Positions 22,486 to 32,242 of a DNA stretch of 64,000 nucleotides are shown one piece after another. The DNA comes from Asterias amurensis (Eukaryota; Echinodermata; Asteroidea; Forcipulatida; Asteriidae), in the NCBI RefSeq assembly GCF_032118995.1, contig NC_092657.1:12231391-12295390 (forward strand), written 5' to 3'. The stretch's first letter is position 1. Every line of letters starts with the position of its first letter. The position numbers and the translations under genes are program-made. The notes beneath the pieces were generated by a model, which worked only from the letters and a program-made list of their open reading frames with translations, had not been told where the DNA came from and did not search any database.

Positions 22486-23472
22486 ATGAAAACTGTCATT
22501 ACAATCTGCTGCCTTGTACTAGGGGTACAAACCTGTCTGAGTGCAAAGCAGCAACGATTCATCGAAACGTTTTACTTGGCTGAAAACCGAGCCTTACTGA
22601 ATCATGTGATTCACTTGAAAACTGTATCTTCACCCGTGATATGTGGGCGAGACTGCTCTATGAACCCAAACTGTGGCTCATTCAACTATCACATCACAAA
22701 GCGTATTTGTGTGTTGAATAATGCCAGCAGAGCTCACAACCCAGATGACTTTGTCAAGATGCGAGGAAGTGTATACTATGGTGATAATGTAAACAGCTCT
22801 TCATTTGCAACGCCCTGCAATAAAAGTTACATCGATTGTCTGATGATGTATCAAGCTGGTTACCGTGAAAATGGCATATACACAATCGACTCGACAAGTC
22901 TGACTGATGGGTTACAGGTTTACTGCGACATGGAGACCGATGGAGGAGGCTGGATGGTGTTCCAGAGGAGACAAGACGGCTCTGTTGACTTTTACCGTAA
23001 CTGGACTGAATACCAATCCGGGTTTGGTAATCTACATAATGAGTTCTGGCTGGGGAATGATATCCTGCGTGACCTTACTGGGTCAGGTCTATGGGAGCTC
23101 AGAGTAGATATGGAAGATTGGCAGTCTAACACATCTTGGTCTTCTTATGGTGAGTTTGCTGTTACAGGTGATAAGTACACTCTCCATGTTGGTTCATACG
23201 ATAATCGGAGTACAGCTGGTGATTCAATGACAAATCATAATGGACGACCCTTCACTACAAAGGACCTGGACAACGATGCCAATGACAATAATAATTGTGC
23301 GGAGATAAGGGAAGGTGCCTGGTGGTTTAAAAATTGTTTCAGGGCTCATCTCAATGGTCATTACTACCAGGATGGAGATTTTCAAAGATTACAAGGAGTA
23401 CAATGGAAAAGCTGGAAGGGAGACGAATACTCTCTCAAGACATGCAGCATGAAACTACGGCAAGTTGATTGA
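22486..23472 (+). CDS. Secreted PAN-like/fibrinogen-related domain protein, copy 2
   Basis: A single-exon gene of 328 residues. I prefer the Met at 22486 over 22477. It lines up with the starts of copies 1 and 3, and 'atcATG' is the shared start context. The signal peptide is residues 1-20. The PAN-like part (~21-102) has Cys 53, 57, 63 and 75. The FReD (~115-328) has Cys 118/147 and 271/284, the DGGGW and FYRNW motifs, Asp260 and Asp262 of a calcium-type site, and the C-terminal QWKSWKG...SMKLR signature. Six N-X-S/T sequons are visible, near residues 79, 103, 112, 172, 215 and 240. An extra Cys111 in the linker, absent from copies 1 and 3, could pair between chains. AATAAA motifs lie near 23565. 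The expected role is extracellular recognition or adhesion; the ligand is unknown. Confidence 0.93.
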   Translation: MKTVITICCLVLGVQTCLSAKQQRFIETFYLAENRALLNHVIHLKTVSSPVICGRDCSMNPNCGSFNYHITKRICVLNNASRAHNPDDFVKMRGSVYYGDNVNSSSFATPCNKSYIDCLMMYQAGYRENGIYTIDSTSLTDGLQVYCDMETDGGGWMVFQRRQDGSVDFYRNWTEYQSGFGNLHNEFWLGNDILRDLTGSGLWELRVDMEDWQSNTSWSSYGEFAVTGDKYTLHVGSYDNRSTAGDSMTNHNGRPFTTKDLDNDANDNNNCAEIREGAWWFKNCFRAHLNGHYYQDGDFQRLQGVQWKSWKGDEYSLKTCSMKLRQVD

Positions 23473-23534
23473 TTTGTAACACTTTACCAAAAATTATAAC
23501 CGCAAACAAAAACTTTTGTTTCCGTTGGAAGGAC

Positions 23535-23596
23535 AATTTTAAACCCCCCCAAAAAAAAAAAAAATAATAAATAAATAAATAAAATAAAAAATAAAA
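23535..23596. repeat. A-rich tract with AATAAA motifs after FReD copy 2
   Basis: C7 is followed by A14 and (AATA)n. It could supply the polyadenylation signal of copy 2, or be the tail of a retroposed sequence. Confidence 0.5.
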
Positions 23597-23773
23597 ATCG
23601 TGTACCAACCAATTTGTAAAAAGGTTTTACCAATTTTATTCGATACAGTGACTCGATAGTTAAACGCGGTTAAGCAATGCCTAATAGGACGATGATAGAC
23701 GAAGCATTAAATATAAATCTTGCCAACAGAATAACACGTGCTGTGTGACGTACATGCATCACCCAAGATTTTT

Positions 23774-23957
23774 GAATAAGGAAATCAATATGTGGTGAAG
23801 AGGTTTTCAACTAGTGGTTTAATCCCAACGAGGCGGCCTGGTTCTTGATTTAACTTTACCGAGACGTAGTCGAGGTAAATTATCAAGAACCAGGCCTCGG
23901 TGGGTTTAAACTACTAATTGAAAACCGATTCAACACACTTTGATTCCCATTCTTAAA
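23774..23957. mobile_element. Foldback element, ~184 bases
   Basis: Long inverted arms: 'ggcctggttcttgat' pairs with 'atcaagaaccaggcc', and the pairing extends outward through 'ttttcaactagtggttta' and 'taaactactaattgaaaa'. The loop is about 25 bases. Confidence 0.85.
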
Positions 23958-24079
23958 TACCTTTTCGGTGAAAAAACATCACCACTTTGGGTAAAAAGTA
24001 AAATAAATGCAAAAATAATTATTGTTCAATGATTCTTTCAACAAAACACCCCTCCAGCTATGAAATGGTAAGGCCCTCC

Positions 24080-24340
24080 GCCACCCTCGGGTAAACAACT
24101 CCTTGTAAGGGAATGCTGTGCGCGTCGCGCGTATCGCGTGTTGTGGCACAACTGTCCCGGCCGTTGCTCTCGACCAATAGGAATGTAGAAACTGTCTTAT
24201 AATCACAGGTGCAAGCTCGCGTGTCATGCCCATGTTACAACACTTTTTACTGGTCATACAAAACATTGGTTTTTACACACCCACGTGACGCGCTCTCCAC
24301 CAATAGGAGTAGCGAAACTGTCAGGTATTTATGAATGGTT
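24080..24340. repeat. Interspersed repeat with CCACGTGACGCGCTCTCCAC block
   Basis: 'caccaataggagtagcgaaa' and its neighbour also occur near 8150 and 36260. A diverged internal copy ('ctcgaccaataggaatgtag') lies at about 24165. No protein is encoded. Confidence 0.6.
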
Positions 24341-24540
24341 GTAAAAGACAGAAATTGCCTCAATGTGTTGACCGTATCTGTAAGAGGTAGCTATTCTCAA
24401 GAGGTATGCCTTCTTAAAAAATGTATATCTTAAGGGGAAACCTGTGTGTTCCTAAAGAAAAATACAATTGGAGGTGCAGTCGTGTTCCCCAAGAAAAGTT
24501 TTGAGTTAACCTGTCCCCAACTACGTAAATGCATTGCTGA

Positions 24541-24853
24541 TTGTTTTAAAGCGAACAACTAATTACCATATTTGTTCGACCAAAGCTTATATTATTGACG
24601 TAAACGTCATATAGAAGTTTAATTAACAAATTGTCGACCATGACCGGGAACAAAGCATGCAATCAAAACCCACAGCAGGTGATTAGGCTGTTTGTATTCA
24701 AGTGGCAACAAAGTTTGGCGGTTCGTTTGCTCTCAATGCCATTGTTACGGTGACGTCAAAGGGTAAAGCTTCTTTAATGCTTAAATATAGAAGGCGACCA
24801 AAAATTAGTTCATTTTGATAAATTCATTCACGTTAAGGACTAACTCTCACATA
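24541..24853 (+). promoter_or_regulatory. Duplicated upstream block, distal copy
   Basis: This block and 25095-25437 are two copies of the same roughly 310-340 bases. Shared words in order are 'tgtcgaccatgaccgggaac', 'aatcaaaacccacagcaggt', 'gattagg.tgttt', 'tcaagtggcaaca', 'gtttggcgg' and 'ttcacgttaaggac'. The proximal copy ends about 100 bases before the start of FReD copy 3. A MITE fragment separates the two. It contains a TGACGTCA half-palindrome near 24750. Confidence 0.7.
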
Positions 24854-24865
24854 ATGCATTAATTA

Positions 24866-25036
24866 ACAAACCTGTGAAAAATTGAGCTCAATTGGTCTTC
24901 AAACTTGCGATATAATAATGAAAGAAAAAATTCCTTGTCGCACGAAGTTATATGCTTTCAGACGCTTCTTTCTCGAAAAGAACGTTACTTCAGAGGGAGC
25001 CGTTTCTTACAATACTTTATACTACCAACAGCTGTA
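24866..25036 (-). mobile_element. TTAA MITE, family 1, fragment between two promoter-like blocks
   Basis: The family words 'aacaaacctgtgaaaa', 'gagctcaattggtc', 'gcgatataataatgaaag' and 'cagagggagccgtttct' run in order. Both ends are missing. Confidence 0.8.
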
Positions 25037-25094
25037 TTGTTTAAAATATTTTTAATAAGCAAACATGCAGTTTACTTATTTAGAAAGTCGTGAA

Positions 25095-25535
25095 TTCATT
25101 GACGTAATTGCATCGCTGACTATAGTTTGAAGAACAAAAATATTAATTGCCATAATTTGTTTGACCGAAGCACGTATTTTTGACGTAAACGACAAGTTAA
25201 ATTATCATTGTCGACCATGACCGGGAACAATACATCCAATCAAAACCCACAGCAGGTGATTAGGTTGTTTGTCATCAAGTGGCAACACAGTTTGGCGGTT
25301 TTTTAATATCTCAGTGCAATGGTAACGGTGATGTCAATGGGTATACATGTGTGTAACTTCTTATTGCTTAAAAATTGTCAAGACCCATAATCAGTTCATT
25401 TGAACAATTCATCCACGTTAAGGACCTACTCTTAGTGTAAGGACAACATTTCTACAGAGTGATCTGAGAGAAAATATCAACTCTACTTTGTTCAACGTGA
25501 CTTACTTTAGATAAGTGAATCCTCAAGCGTTTATC
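25095..25535 (+). promoter_or_regulatory. Upstream block next to FReD copy 3 (proximal copy)
   Basis: The second copy of the 24541-24853 block, then about 100 bases to the ATG. Because it sits directly before the gene, the repeated block probably includes the promoter of copy 3; this is an inference. Confidence 0.6.
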
Positions 25536-26525
25536 ATGGAGGTCGTCATCGTAACCGTGTTAATGGTTTTGATGGTACAAACCTGCCATAGTGCAAACCA
25601 ACAACGGTTCATGAAAACGTTATACTTGGCTGAAAATCGAGCTGTATTGAATAAAGTCATTCAGTGGAAGACGGTGTCATCTCCAGTGATATGTGGGCGA
25701 GACTGCTCCATGAACCCAAACTGTGGCTCATTCAACTATTACATCAGGAAACGTATTTGTGTGTTGAATAATGCCAGCAGAGCTCACAGCGCAGACGACT
25801 TCGTTGAGTTGCCAGGAAGTTTGTACTATGATGACAATGTGAACAACCCTTCGTTTTCAGCACCTATCATTGAAAGTTACAGCAGTTGTCTAAAGATGTA
25901 TCAAGCTGGTTACCGTGACAATGGCATATACACAATATACCATACAAGTCTAACTCATGGTTTACAAGTTTACTGTGATATGGAGACAGATGGAGGAGGC
26001 TGGACCGTGTTCCAGAGGCGACAAGATGGCTCTGTTGACTTTTACCGCAACTGGGCTGATTACCAATCTGGGTTCGGTGATCTGCAAAAAGAGTTCTGGT
26101 TGGGGAATGCTATCATGCGTGACCTTACTGGATCGGGTCATTGGCAGCTCAGGGAAGATATGGAAGATTGGCAGTCCAGGATCGCTTGGGCTTCTTATGG
26201 TGAGTTTAATGTTACAGGTGACAAGTACACTCTCCAGGTTGGTTCTTACGACAATCGGAGTACAGCTGGTGATTCATTGACTGATCATAATGGACGATCC
26301 TTCACAACAAAGGACCAGGACAACGATGAACATTCAAACAATTGTGCCAAAAAAGGGAATGGTGCTTGGTGGTTTACAGGCTGCCTCACGTCTCACCTCA
26401 ACGGTCAGTACTACCAGGATGGAGATTTGCTAAAATTCCAAGGAATACAATGGAAAAGCTGGAAAGGGACCGAATACTCCCTCAAGAAATGCAGCATGAA
26501 ACTTCGGCAAGTAGGTCTACTGTAA
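25536..26525 (+). CDS. Secreted PAN-like/fibrinogen-related domain protein, copy 3
   Basis: A single-exon gene of 329 residues from the Met at 25536 (an in-frame Met lies at 25515). 'atcATGG' is a good start context and gives the signal peptide MEVVIVTVLMVLMVQTCHSA. PAN-like part: Cys 53, 57, 63, 75. FReD: Cys 118/147 and 270/283, DGGGW, FYRNW, Asp260 and Asp262, WWFTGC, and QWKSWKG near the end. Cys positions match copy 1 exactly apart from that gene's extra Cys71. Compared with copies 1 and 2 it has 'NWADYQ' for 'NWTEYQ', so it loses that sequon. AATAAA lies at 26717-26722. It starts 3.05 kb after copy 2, as in a tandem duplication. Confidence 0.93.
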   Translation: MEVVIVTVLMVLMVQTCHSANQQRFMKTLYLAENRAVLNKVIQWKTVSSPVICGRDCSMNPNCGSFNYYIRKRICVLNNASRAHSADDFVELPGSLYYDDNVNNPSFSAPIIESYSSCLKMYQAGYRDNGIYTIYHTSLTHGLQVYCDMETDGGGWTVFQRRQDGSVDFYRNWADYQSGFGDLQKEFWLGNAIMRDLTGSGHWQLREDMEDWQSRIAWASYGEFNVTGDKYTLQVGSYDNRSTAGDSLTDHNGRSFTTKDQDNDEHSNNCAKKGNGAWWFTGCLTSHLNGQYYQDGDLLKFQGIQWKSWKGTEYSLKKCSMKLRQVGLL

Positions 26526-26729
26526 ATTCCATGTCTTTTTGAATAATTGGAACTGCGAAAAAGATAAGAAACAAATCGGAAAAAAATAACTGGTAGTTTG
26601 TCAAACGATACAGGCACGTATCGTCTAAAAGTCAAAATTGAAGATGGTACACAAATTTTGAGAAATTAATTGGTGGTCGGTCGAACAATTCGCATATGGG
26701 TATAGTCAAGTAATATAATAAATTATTAA

Positions 26730-26975
26730 TATCGGAGTCTTGTATGGCGCACCTAGCTCCCAAACAAGGTACGCAAGGCGCTGAGTATATACAAACTTTC
26801 AGAAATATATTTTATTGCAGTGATGAATTCTGAGACCCAAATATTTGGCACCTTCTATGGGTCTACAAAGTGCAACGGCCACAGTCAGGAACACCGGGGC
26901 GAACCCCTTCTCTTTTCGATAAGTGTACTGGGTTCTTTTGCATGCGTTACATAACACATAGTCTAGTCAGAATGG
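26730..26975 (-). mobile_element. SINE-related fragment (same family as 33848-34500)
   Basis: 'aacaccggggcgaac' followed by 'ccttctctttt' is the reverse complement of 'aaaagagaagg' and 'gttcgccccggtgtt' at about 34428-34452. Only the 3' body is seen here, not the tRNA-like head. Confidence 0.6.
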
Positions 26976-27063
26976 TTCAAAGAAAGTATATATATATTTT
27001 TTTTTTAGCAGGTTTTTTTTTAACCTGAAAACTAAAGTGAAATCAATCACCATGCAATCTTAA

Positions 27064-27384
27064 CGCACCAGACACTATTGGTAATTACTCACAATAATTA
27101 TTAGCATAAACCTCACTTGGTAACGAGTAAAGGAGAGCTGTTGGTAGTAGAAAACATTATGAGAAACGGCTCCCTCTGTAGTGAAGTAGTTTCGATGCAG
27201 AGGTAAATTTCCAAGAATTTGATTATTGAGCAACATAACTAGAGTTGGTGGTCTCGAAATCAAGTATTTTGAAATCACACAAGTTCCTGTGACAATGGTG
27301 TTTTGTTCTTTCATTATTATCTCGCAGCTTCGGCGACCATCTGAGTTCAATTGCGTGACAGGTATGTTATGTTATGCATATGGG
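27064..27384 (+). mobile_element. TTAA MITE, family 1, right end lost
   Basis: The left end 'gcaccagacactattggtaa' is changed but recognisable. The body runs in order to 'gttatgcatatg'. Confidence 0.8.
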
Positions 27385-27777
27385 TGGTAAGGATTTTGTC
27401 TCTTTTTACAAAATCCGCCCCAATCACCTTGCAGTAAACACGTTGCGCTTTGTATCATTGGGAAAAAGGCGCCGTATAAATACGGTTATTCTTATTATTG
27501 AATAATTCTGTCCACGTGAATAAAGTCTGCCTATTTATCCGTGAATAATGAGCACCCACTTGGTAGCCACAGAGCTAAAGTAGGTTAACACAAAACAACC
27601 ATGACTGTACAATTATGCAATATGGGTCTTTGAAAGGGTTTCTGTTCAAGAAATCAATTCATGCGGAGTACATAAATTTGTGCTTGATGACTCCCAAACA
27701 GCACTGCTTGCTTTTAGCGAAAACGCAATCTTGTCCCTAAAGAAAATGTATTTCATTATCGATTTATCAACCGGCTC
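27385..27777. other. Intergenic, nothing recognised
   Basis: A 'gcgccgtataaatacggttatt' piece near 27470 looks like a repeat tail, but no family could be set. Confidence 0.4.
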
Positions 27778-27781
27778 TTAA

Positions 27782-28146
27782 AGACCCTGGACACTATTGG
27801 TGATGTGGTCAAAGACTAGTATCTCAAATGCATGATACAACAAACTTGTTAAAATTTGAGCTCAATTGGTTCGTCGAAGTTGTGAGATAATAATGAAAGA
27901 AAAAAACACCCTTGTCACATGAATGTGTGTGCTTACAGATGCCTTACTTCGAGACCTCAAATTCTAAATATGATGTCTCGAAATCAAAATCGTGGAAAAC
28001 TAATTATTTCTCGAAAACTACGTCACTTCAAGAGGGAGCCTTTTATCACAATGTTTTATACTATCAACCTCTCCCCATTACTCGTTACCAAATAAGGTTG
28101 TATGCTACTAATTATTTTGGGTAATTACCAATAGTGTCCACTGCTT
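27782..28146 (-). mobile_element. TTAA MITE, family 1
   Basis: TTAA lies on both sides (27778-27781 and 28147-28150), with both terminal repeats present. It lies just upstream of the broken FReD copy 4. Confidence 0.9.
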
Positions 28147-28474
28147 TTAAGTACAAGTTAACTGTTTTCTACAGACAGCCGTTGTGTTGCCAGGTAACAT
28201 TCCATTAGAGGCGCGGTAGAGCCTTGGATTTATTTTTTAAAGCAATATTCCCGACTCGCTTGCGTCAAAGAGCGGATCGATGGGAACAAAGCCATGCTGT
28301 TATTGTAGATTCGGCTTAACAGACGTTTAATAGTGAATGAGTTGAACGTTCATGTTTTTTTTTTTTTTTTTTAAGAAAAATTTTTGTGACTGACAAGTTA
28401 TCCAGCAGAGTCTCTGTTAGAGTCGTCAGTTTTATGAAAATACCAAAATTGTGTCTACTTTTACAACAATCATC

Positions 28475-29371
28475 ATGGGATCTCTTGTCTTAGCTTTGAC
28501 TCTGCTACTCGTGGTACTTTATTGTCAGAGTGAAAATCCACAGAGATTTATCTCAACCAAGTATCAAGCAACACATCGAGCTTTAGAGAATCATGTGTTT
28601 CGACGGAAGACTGTAACATCGCATGTGATCTGTGGGCGAGACTGTACTATGGATCAAAAGTGCTATCGGTCAACTACCAAATAGGTTGTAAGGTCTGCGA
28701 ATTAAACAATAACACCAGAGCAAGCAACAAAGAGATACGACAGTTGTGAGACATTGTATCAAGCTGGTTACCAAGATAATGGCATCTGTATAATCTTTCT
28801 AACAAACCTGACTGGACAGGTTTACTGCGACATGGAGACAGATGGAGGAGGCTGGATCGTGTTCCAGAGGCGACACGATGGCTCTGTTGACTTTTACCGT
28901 AACTGGACTGAATACCAATCTGGGTTTGGTGATCTGCATAATGAGTTCTGGTTGGGGAATAACATCTTGCGTGACCTTACTGGGTCAGGTCAATGGGAGC
29001 TCAGAGTAGAAATGGAAGATTGGGAGTCCATAACATCTTGGGCTTCTTATGGTGAGTTTGCTGTTACAGGCGACAACTACACTCTTCATGTTGGTTCATA
29101 TGATGCTCAGAGTACAGCAGGTGATTTAATGGCATAACATAATGGATTGCCCTTCTCAACTAAGGATCAGGACAACGATGCATATTCGAGAAATTGTGCG
29201 GAGTTAAGGAAAGGTGCCTGGTGGTTTAAACATTGCTACAAGGCTCATCTCAGTGGTCAATACTACCATGATGGAGATATTCTGAAAAGAGAAGGAATAC
29301 AGTGGAAAACCTGGAAGGCAAATGACTACTCCCTCAAGAAATGCAGCATGAAACTACGGCAAGTACTGTAA
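28475..29371 (+). pseudogene. Broken copy 4 of the PAN-like/FReD gene
   Basis: The start ATG (28475, context 'atcATGG') and a signal peptide (MGSLVLALTLLLVVLYCQS) are intact, then the PAN-like module to ICGRDC. After CYR, near 28670, the frame slips: the homologous residues VNYQIGCKVCELNN continue in another frame. About 25 codons of the linker are then missing, and the original frame resumes at YDSCETLYQAGY. The fibrinogen domain is nearly complete, but a TAA at 29135-29137 replaces the Tyr of the 'MAYHNG' motif. The closing 'KKCSMKLRQV' is kept. It starts 2.94 kb after copy 3. A truncated product cannot be excluded, but three separate lesions argue for a pseudogene. Confidence 0.9.
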
Positions 29372-30430
29372 ATGTCCACGTCTCTTGTTTGAGAAGTTAA
29401 GTTAAAAAAAGAAAATCAAGAGTTAAGCAAAGCAATCTAAAAAGCATGACAGTGAAGTTAGTGTGATATTTGATGAACATGGGACACTCACATTAGTTTG
29501 TACAGCGAATGTCTACTTTCAATGTATGGCATGTGTCTAAAACTACTAGGAACTCGTTACATATGTGTCAAATGCTTAAGTGTTCGTTTACGAGAAGACC
29601 ATGCAAAATCTTCAAAAATCGACAAGGTGGGGGGTCAGCGATTTAAACTCAAATCTTGGCTATTTGATCCCCACCTGGGACCATAACACCTGGTGGAGCA
29701 GCTCGCTCAAAAATCTTACAGTGGCCGAGTACGGGCACCAACTAGTTTCAGCGCAAAATTGACACTTCCGGGGAGTTTATTTGTAGTGTTTCTGGCGTAC
29801 TGTTAGAGCCCCGTTAATTCCATTAAACTGTATCAATTTTTGTCGACATATACATCAAAAGAAAGAGCTCATCGTCCTCTTCACGATGAAATAATACAAA
29901 AATGTGTGAAAATTTTCACTTTAGATATCTAGGCATTAGGAAAACACTTGACAGTTCTACTAAGGAAATAAGCCATCTACGCAGTTAACCATAACTTAAT
30001 TAGTGCAGGGCTGAGTGTCAACAAACTTGGTGGAAGTATAGTTTAGATATCCAACTACAATAATAAACAATAAAAACATTGCCAGCTCTTCTTGATTTTG
30101 ATTGCCAAGGGTCAACAAAGATGGAAAAGTTCATAAGTATCTGTATCAAACCTACATACAGTCCTGAGTAAAGTATTGCTTGCCTTTAATTTACGTCTGG
30201 AATAGGATGTTATATAACATTAAACAAATACATCAACAAAGATGATACATAAGTTTTTGCAAATTGTGTGTATTAAGGTGGATTAAGGTCGGAGAGTTTT
30301 GTTTGCAGCAACGACCGTGATAATGGAAGTGGAACGTCCAGAACCGCCCACCCAGTTAGCGCGAAGTACCGCAAGATTGCGCCCCACATTGCATTGCAAC
30401 CCCCCCCCCCCCAATCGCGAGCGATGTCAA
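29372..30430. other. Intergenic; C14 run at 30401-30414
   Basis: No defensible gene. GC content rises and CpG becomes more frequent over the last ~100 bases, next to the gene start at 30432. Confidence 0.4.
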
Positions 30431-30460
30431 CATGTCAGCCATGAATATGGCGGCTGTATC
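30370..30460 (+). promoter_or_regulatory. CpG-bearing start region with a YY1-like site
   Basis: 'aatATGGCGGC' at about 30444-30453 resembles the YY1 site (AARATGGCGGC). It overlaps the start codons, a common place for it in housekeeping promoters. Confidence 0.4.
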
Positions 30461-32242
30461 GCTGCAGTGTGATTTTTATAATCTTGAGCATTGCAAAGAC
30501 ATCGAGTGTGGTGTATATCCCTCTTATCCGCGAGAGAGCAATACCGTGCATCTTCGTCAATGCACAAAAAACATACGGAGCCATTTGCAGAAGTGGAAAG
30601 TTGCTGCACATGATGTGAATGTCGAGTGGAAGTTGATCCTCCTGCGATGTGGGTTATTCGACGTTGATGCTTACAACAGTGATAAGACGATATGCCCGGC
30701 ACATCGGTACAAGTTAGGGTTGAGTTGGACATCAACAAGGAAATGCTGTCATCCACTCCATGAAGGGAAAGGCAAACCATGTCGTGGTGCGAATAAAACA
30801 ACTAGTCGTGAGGTGGGATAATCTTCCGCACGTCGCCACCAATTTATCCGCCGTTAATTAACTCCAAAACCACATAATTTGTTTCTTACCTGAGAAGAAG
30901 GGTTACCACATATATACATCAACAGTTTGTAAACAATGGTCAAAATTGGGCCGTTTTTGACTTCCAGTGACATCGAACTCCGCCATGTTTATGCTGTTTG
31001 TGTGTGTGAGTGTTGTTGAAACGGGTTCTCCGTTACTTTATTGTTCGGATTCCGCAAACAGGACAAAGGCTACAACGGATTTGACGATACAAAATACAAT
31101 AATTACAGATGATTTATTATATACCTGTGCTCAGCTCACAGGAGCCATCTTGTCAACACCGTGTATTCAATCCCACAATGTATTTGGCATTCATGGTGCG
31201 CCTAATGGGCAAGTACCTCTCAATAGTAAAGTATGAATACAAAGTGTCCGCTACAGAATTGTAAACACGCTTCTTCATAAGCACATACTTGTTTCATCCT
31301 TGCTTTATGCAGCATACAGTATCTCACTGGATTTATTCAATTTCTCAAATTTCCAGCAAACGTGCGAGTCTTCATCAACTGATGACAATGTTACACATGA
31401 TCTAGGTGCATTTGACTCTTCTTGGGCTCCAACCCCCCGACCAAAGAATGTGGAGTTGCAATCCCTGAACACTTTCCTTATCCAGAGTGGAAGGTCTCCT
31501 GTTGATGGACAGCTTCGTCGACCATTAGAAAAAGCATCTGATAGTACCATCCGTTATTATAGAAGAAAGGCAAAGGAAGCTTTTGGTTTAGTTCTCAATT
31601 GTTTGGCACCTGGTCAAGAAGATGGGCTTATGAAGATCACAGTTGGTGAAAAAGCTGCTGACTTATCACAAAGTGATCAAGATGTTGACAGCAGTACCAG
31701 CTCTCTAGTTGTGTGCTATCAAGCTGCAGACAACTGGTGTACCAAACGACAGATTTTATCAATATTGGCCCACAACATGACAAACATTACATTGTTACTT
31801 TGCACGTCAGTGGGCTGAAAAGATTGGCGAGATGCAAGCTGGCCCTTCTTGTTCCAGTACAGGTGTTGAGACTGTCAGTTCTGGAGCAGCTTTGGCCTCT
31901 ATGTCCCAGGCAATCCTTCCTGGCTGGGCTCGCAAGATTTCCAAGGCAAGGAAGAGGTTTTCACAGCAAGTGAAGGATTTTTTGCTTGCTCAGTTCATGA
32001 TTGGCGCCAATACAGGAAAAAAGGAAAACCCAGAAACTGTGTCCCGGCGATTGAAAAGTCACTTTCACAGAGATGACTGGTTGACTACCCAACAGATAGC
32101 CAGCTATTTTTCACGTCTTGCTCTCCTACAAAAATCTGGGACACTGCCATCAAAGAGCTGGACTGATGTGCAAAATAATGCTGTAGAATTGGTAGAAAGA
32201 CAGGTTCTCGTGGATGCTGTACAGAACCAGTGTGAGCTTTGA
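30432..32242 (+). CDS. Uncharacterised Cys/His-rich multi-copy family protein; gene or recent pseudogene
   Basis: Three pieces fit one gene. Exon 1 (30432-30812) encodes 127 residues with many Cys/His, including CPAH near 88-91 and KCCHPLH near 104-110, probably metal-binding. Exon 2 starts at 31357 after 'atttccag'. Both junctions are phase 0, so the exons join cleanly (...TSRE/QTCESS...). It carries 'STIRYYRRKAKEAFGLVL' and 'QAADNWCTKRQILSI'. The last part, to 32242 in another frame, has 'LPGWARKISKARKRFSQQVK', 'GANTGKK' and 'WLTTQQIASYFSRLA'. I recall similar modules in large uncharacterised families of cnidarians and echinoderms, possibly transposon-derived. The frame change near 31800 is either a 52-base intron (31806-31857, GT...AG, which keeps the frame) or a frameshift. 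AATAAA lies at 32608. Confidence 0.5.

Noticed and set aside
22963-23107. Extra frames overlapping the FReD genes (also at 16963-17154 and 25957-26280)
   Set aside because: Shadows of the real reading frame.
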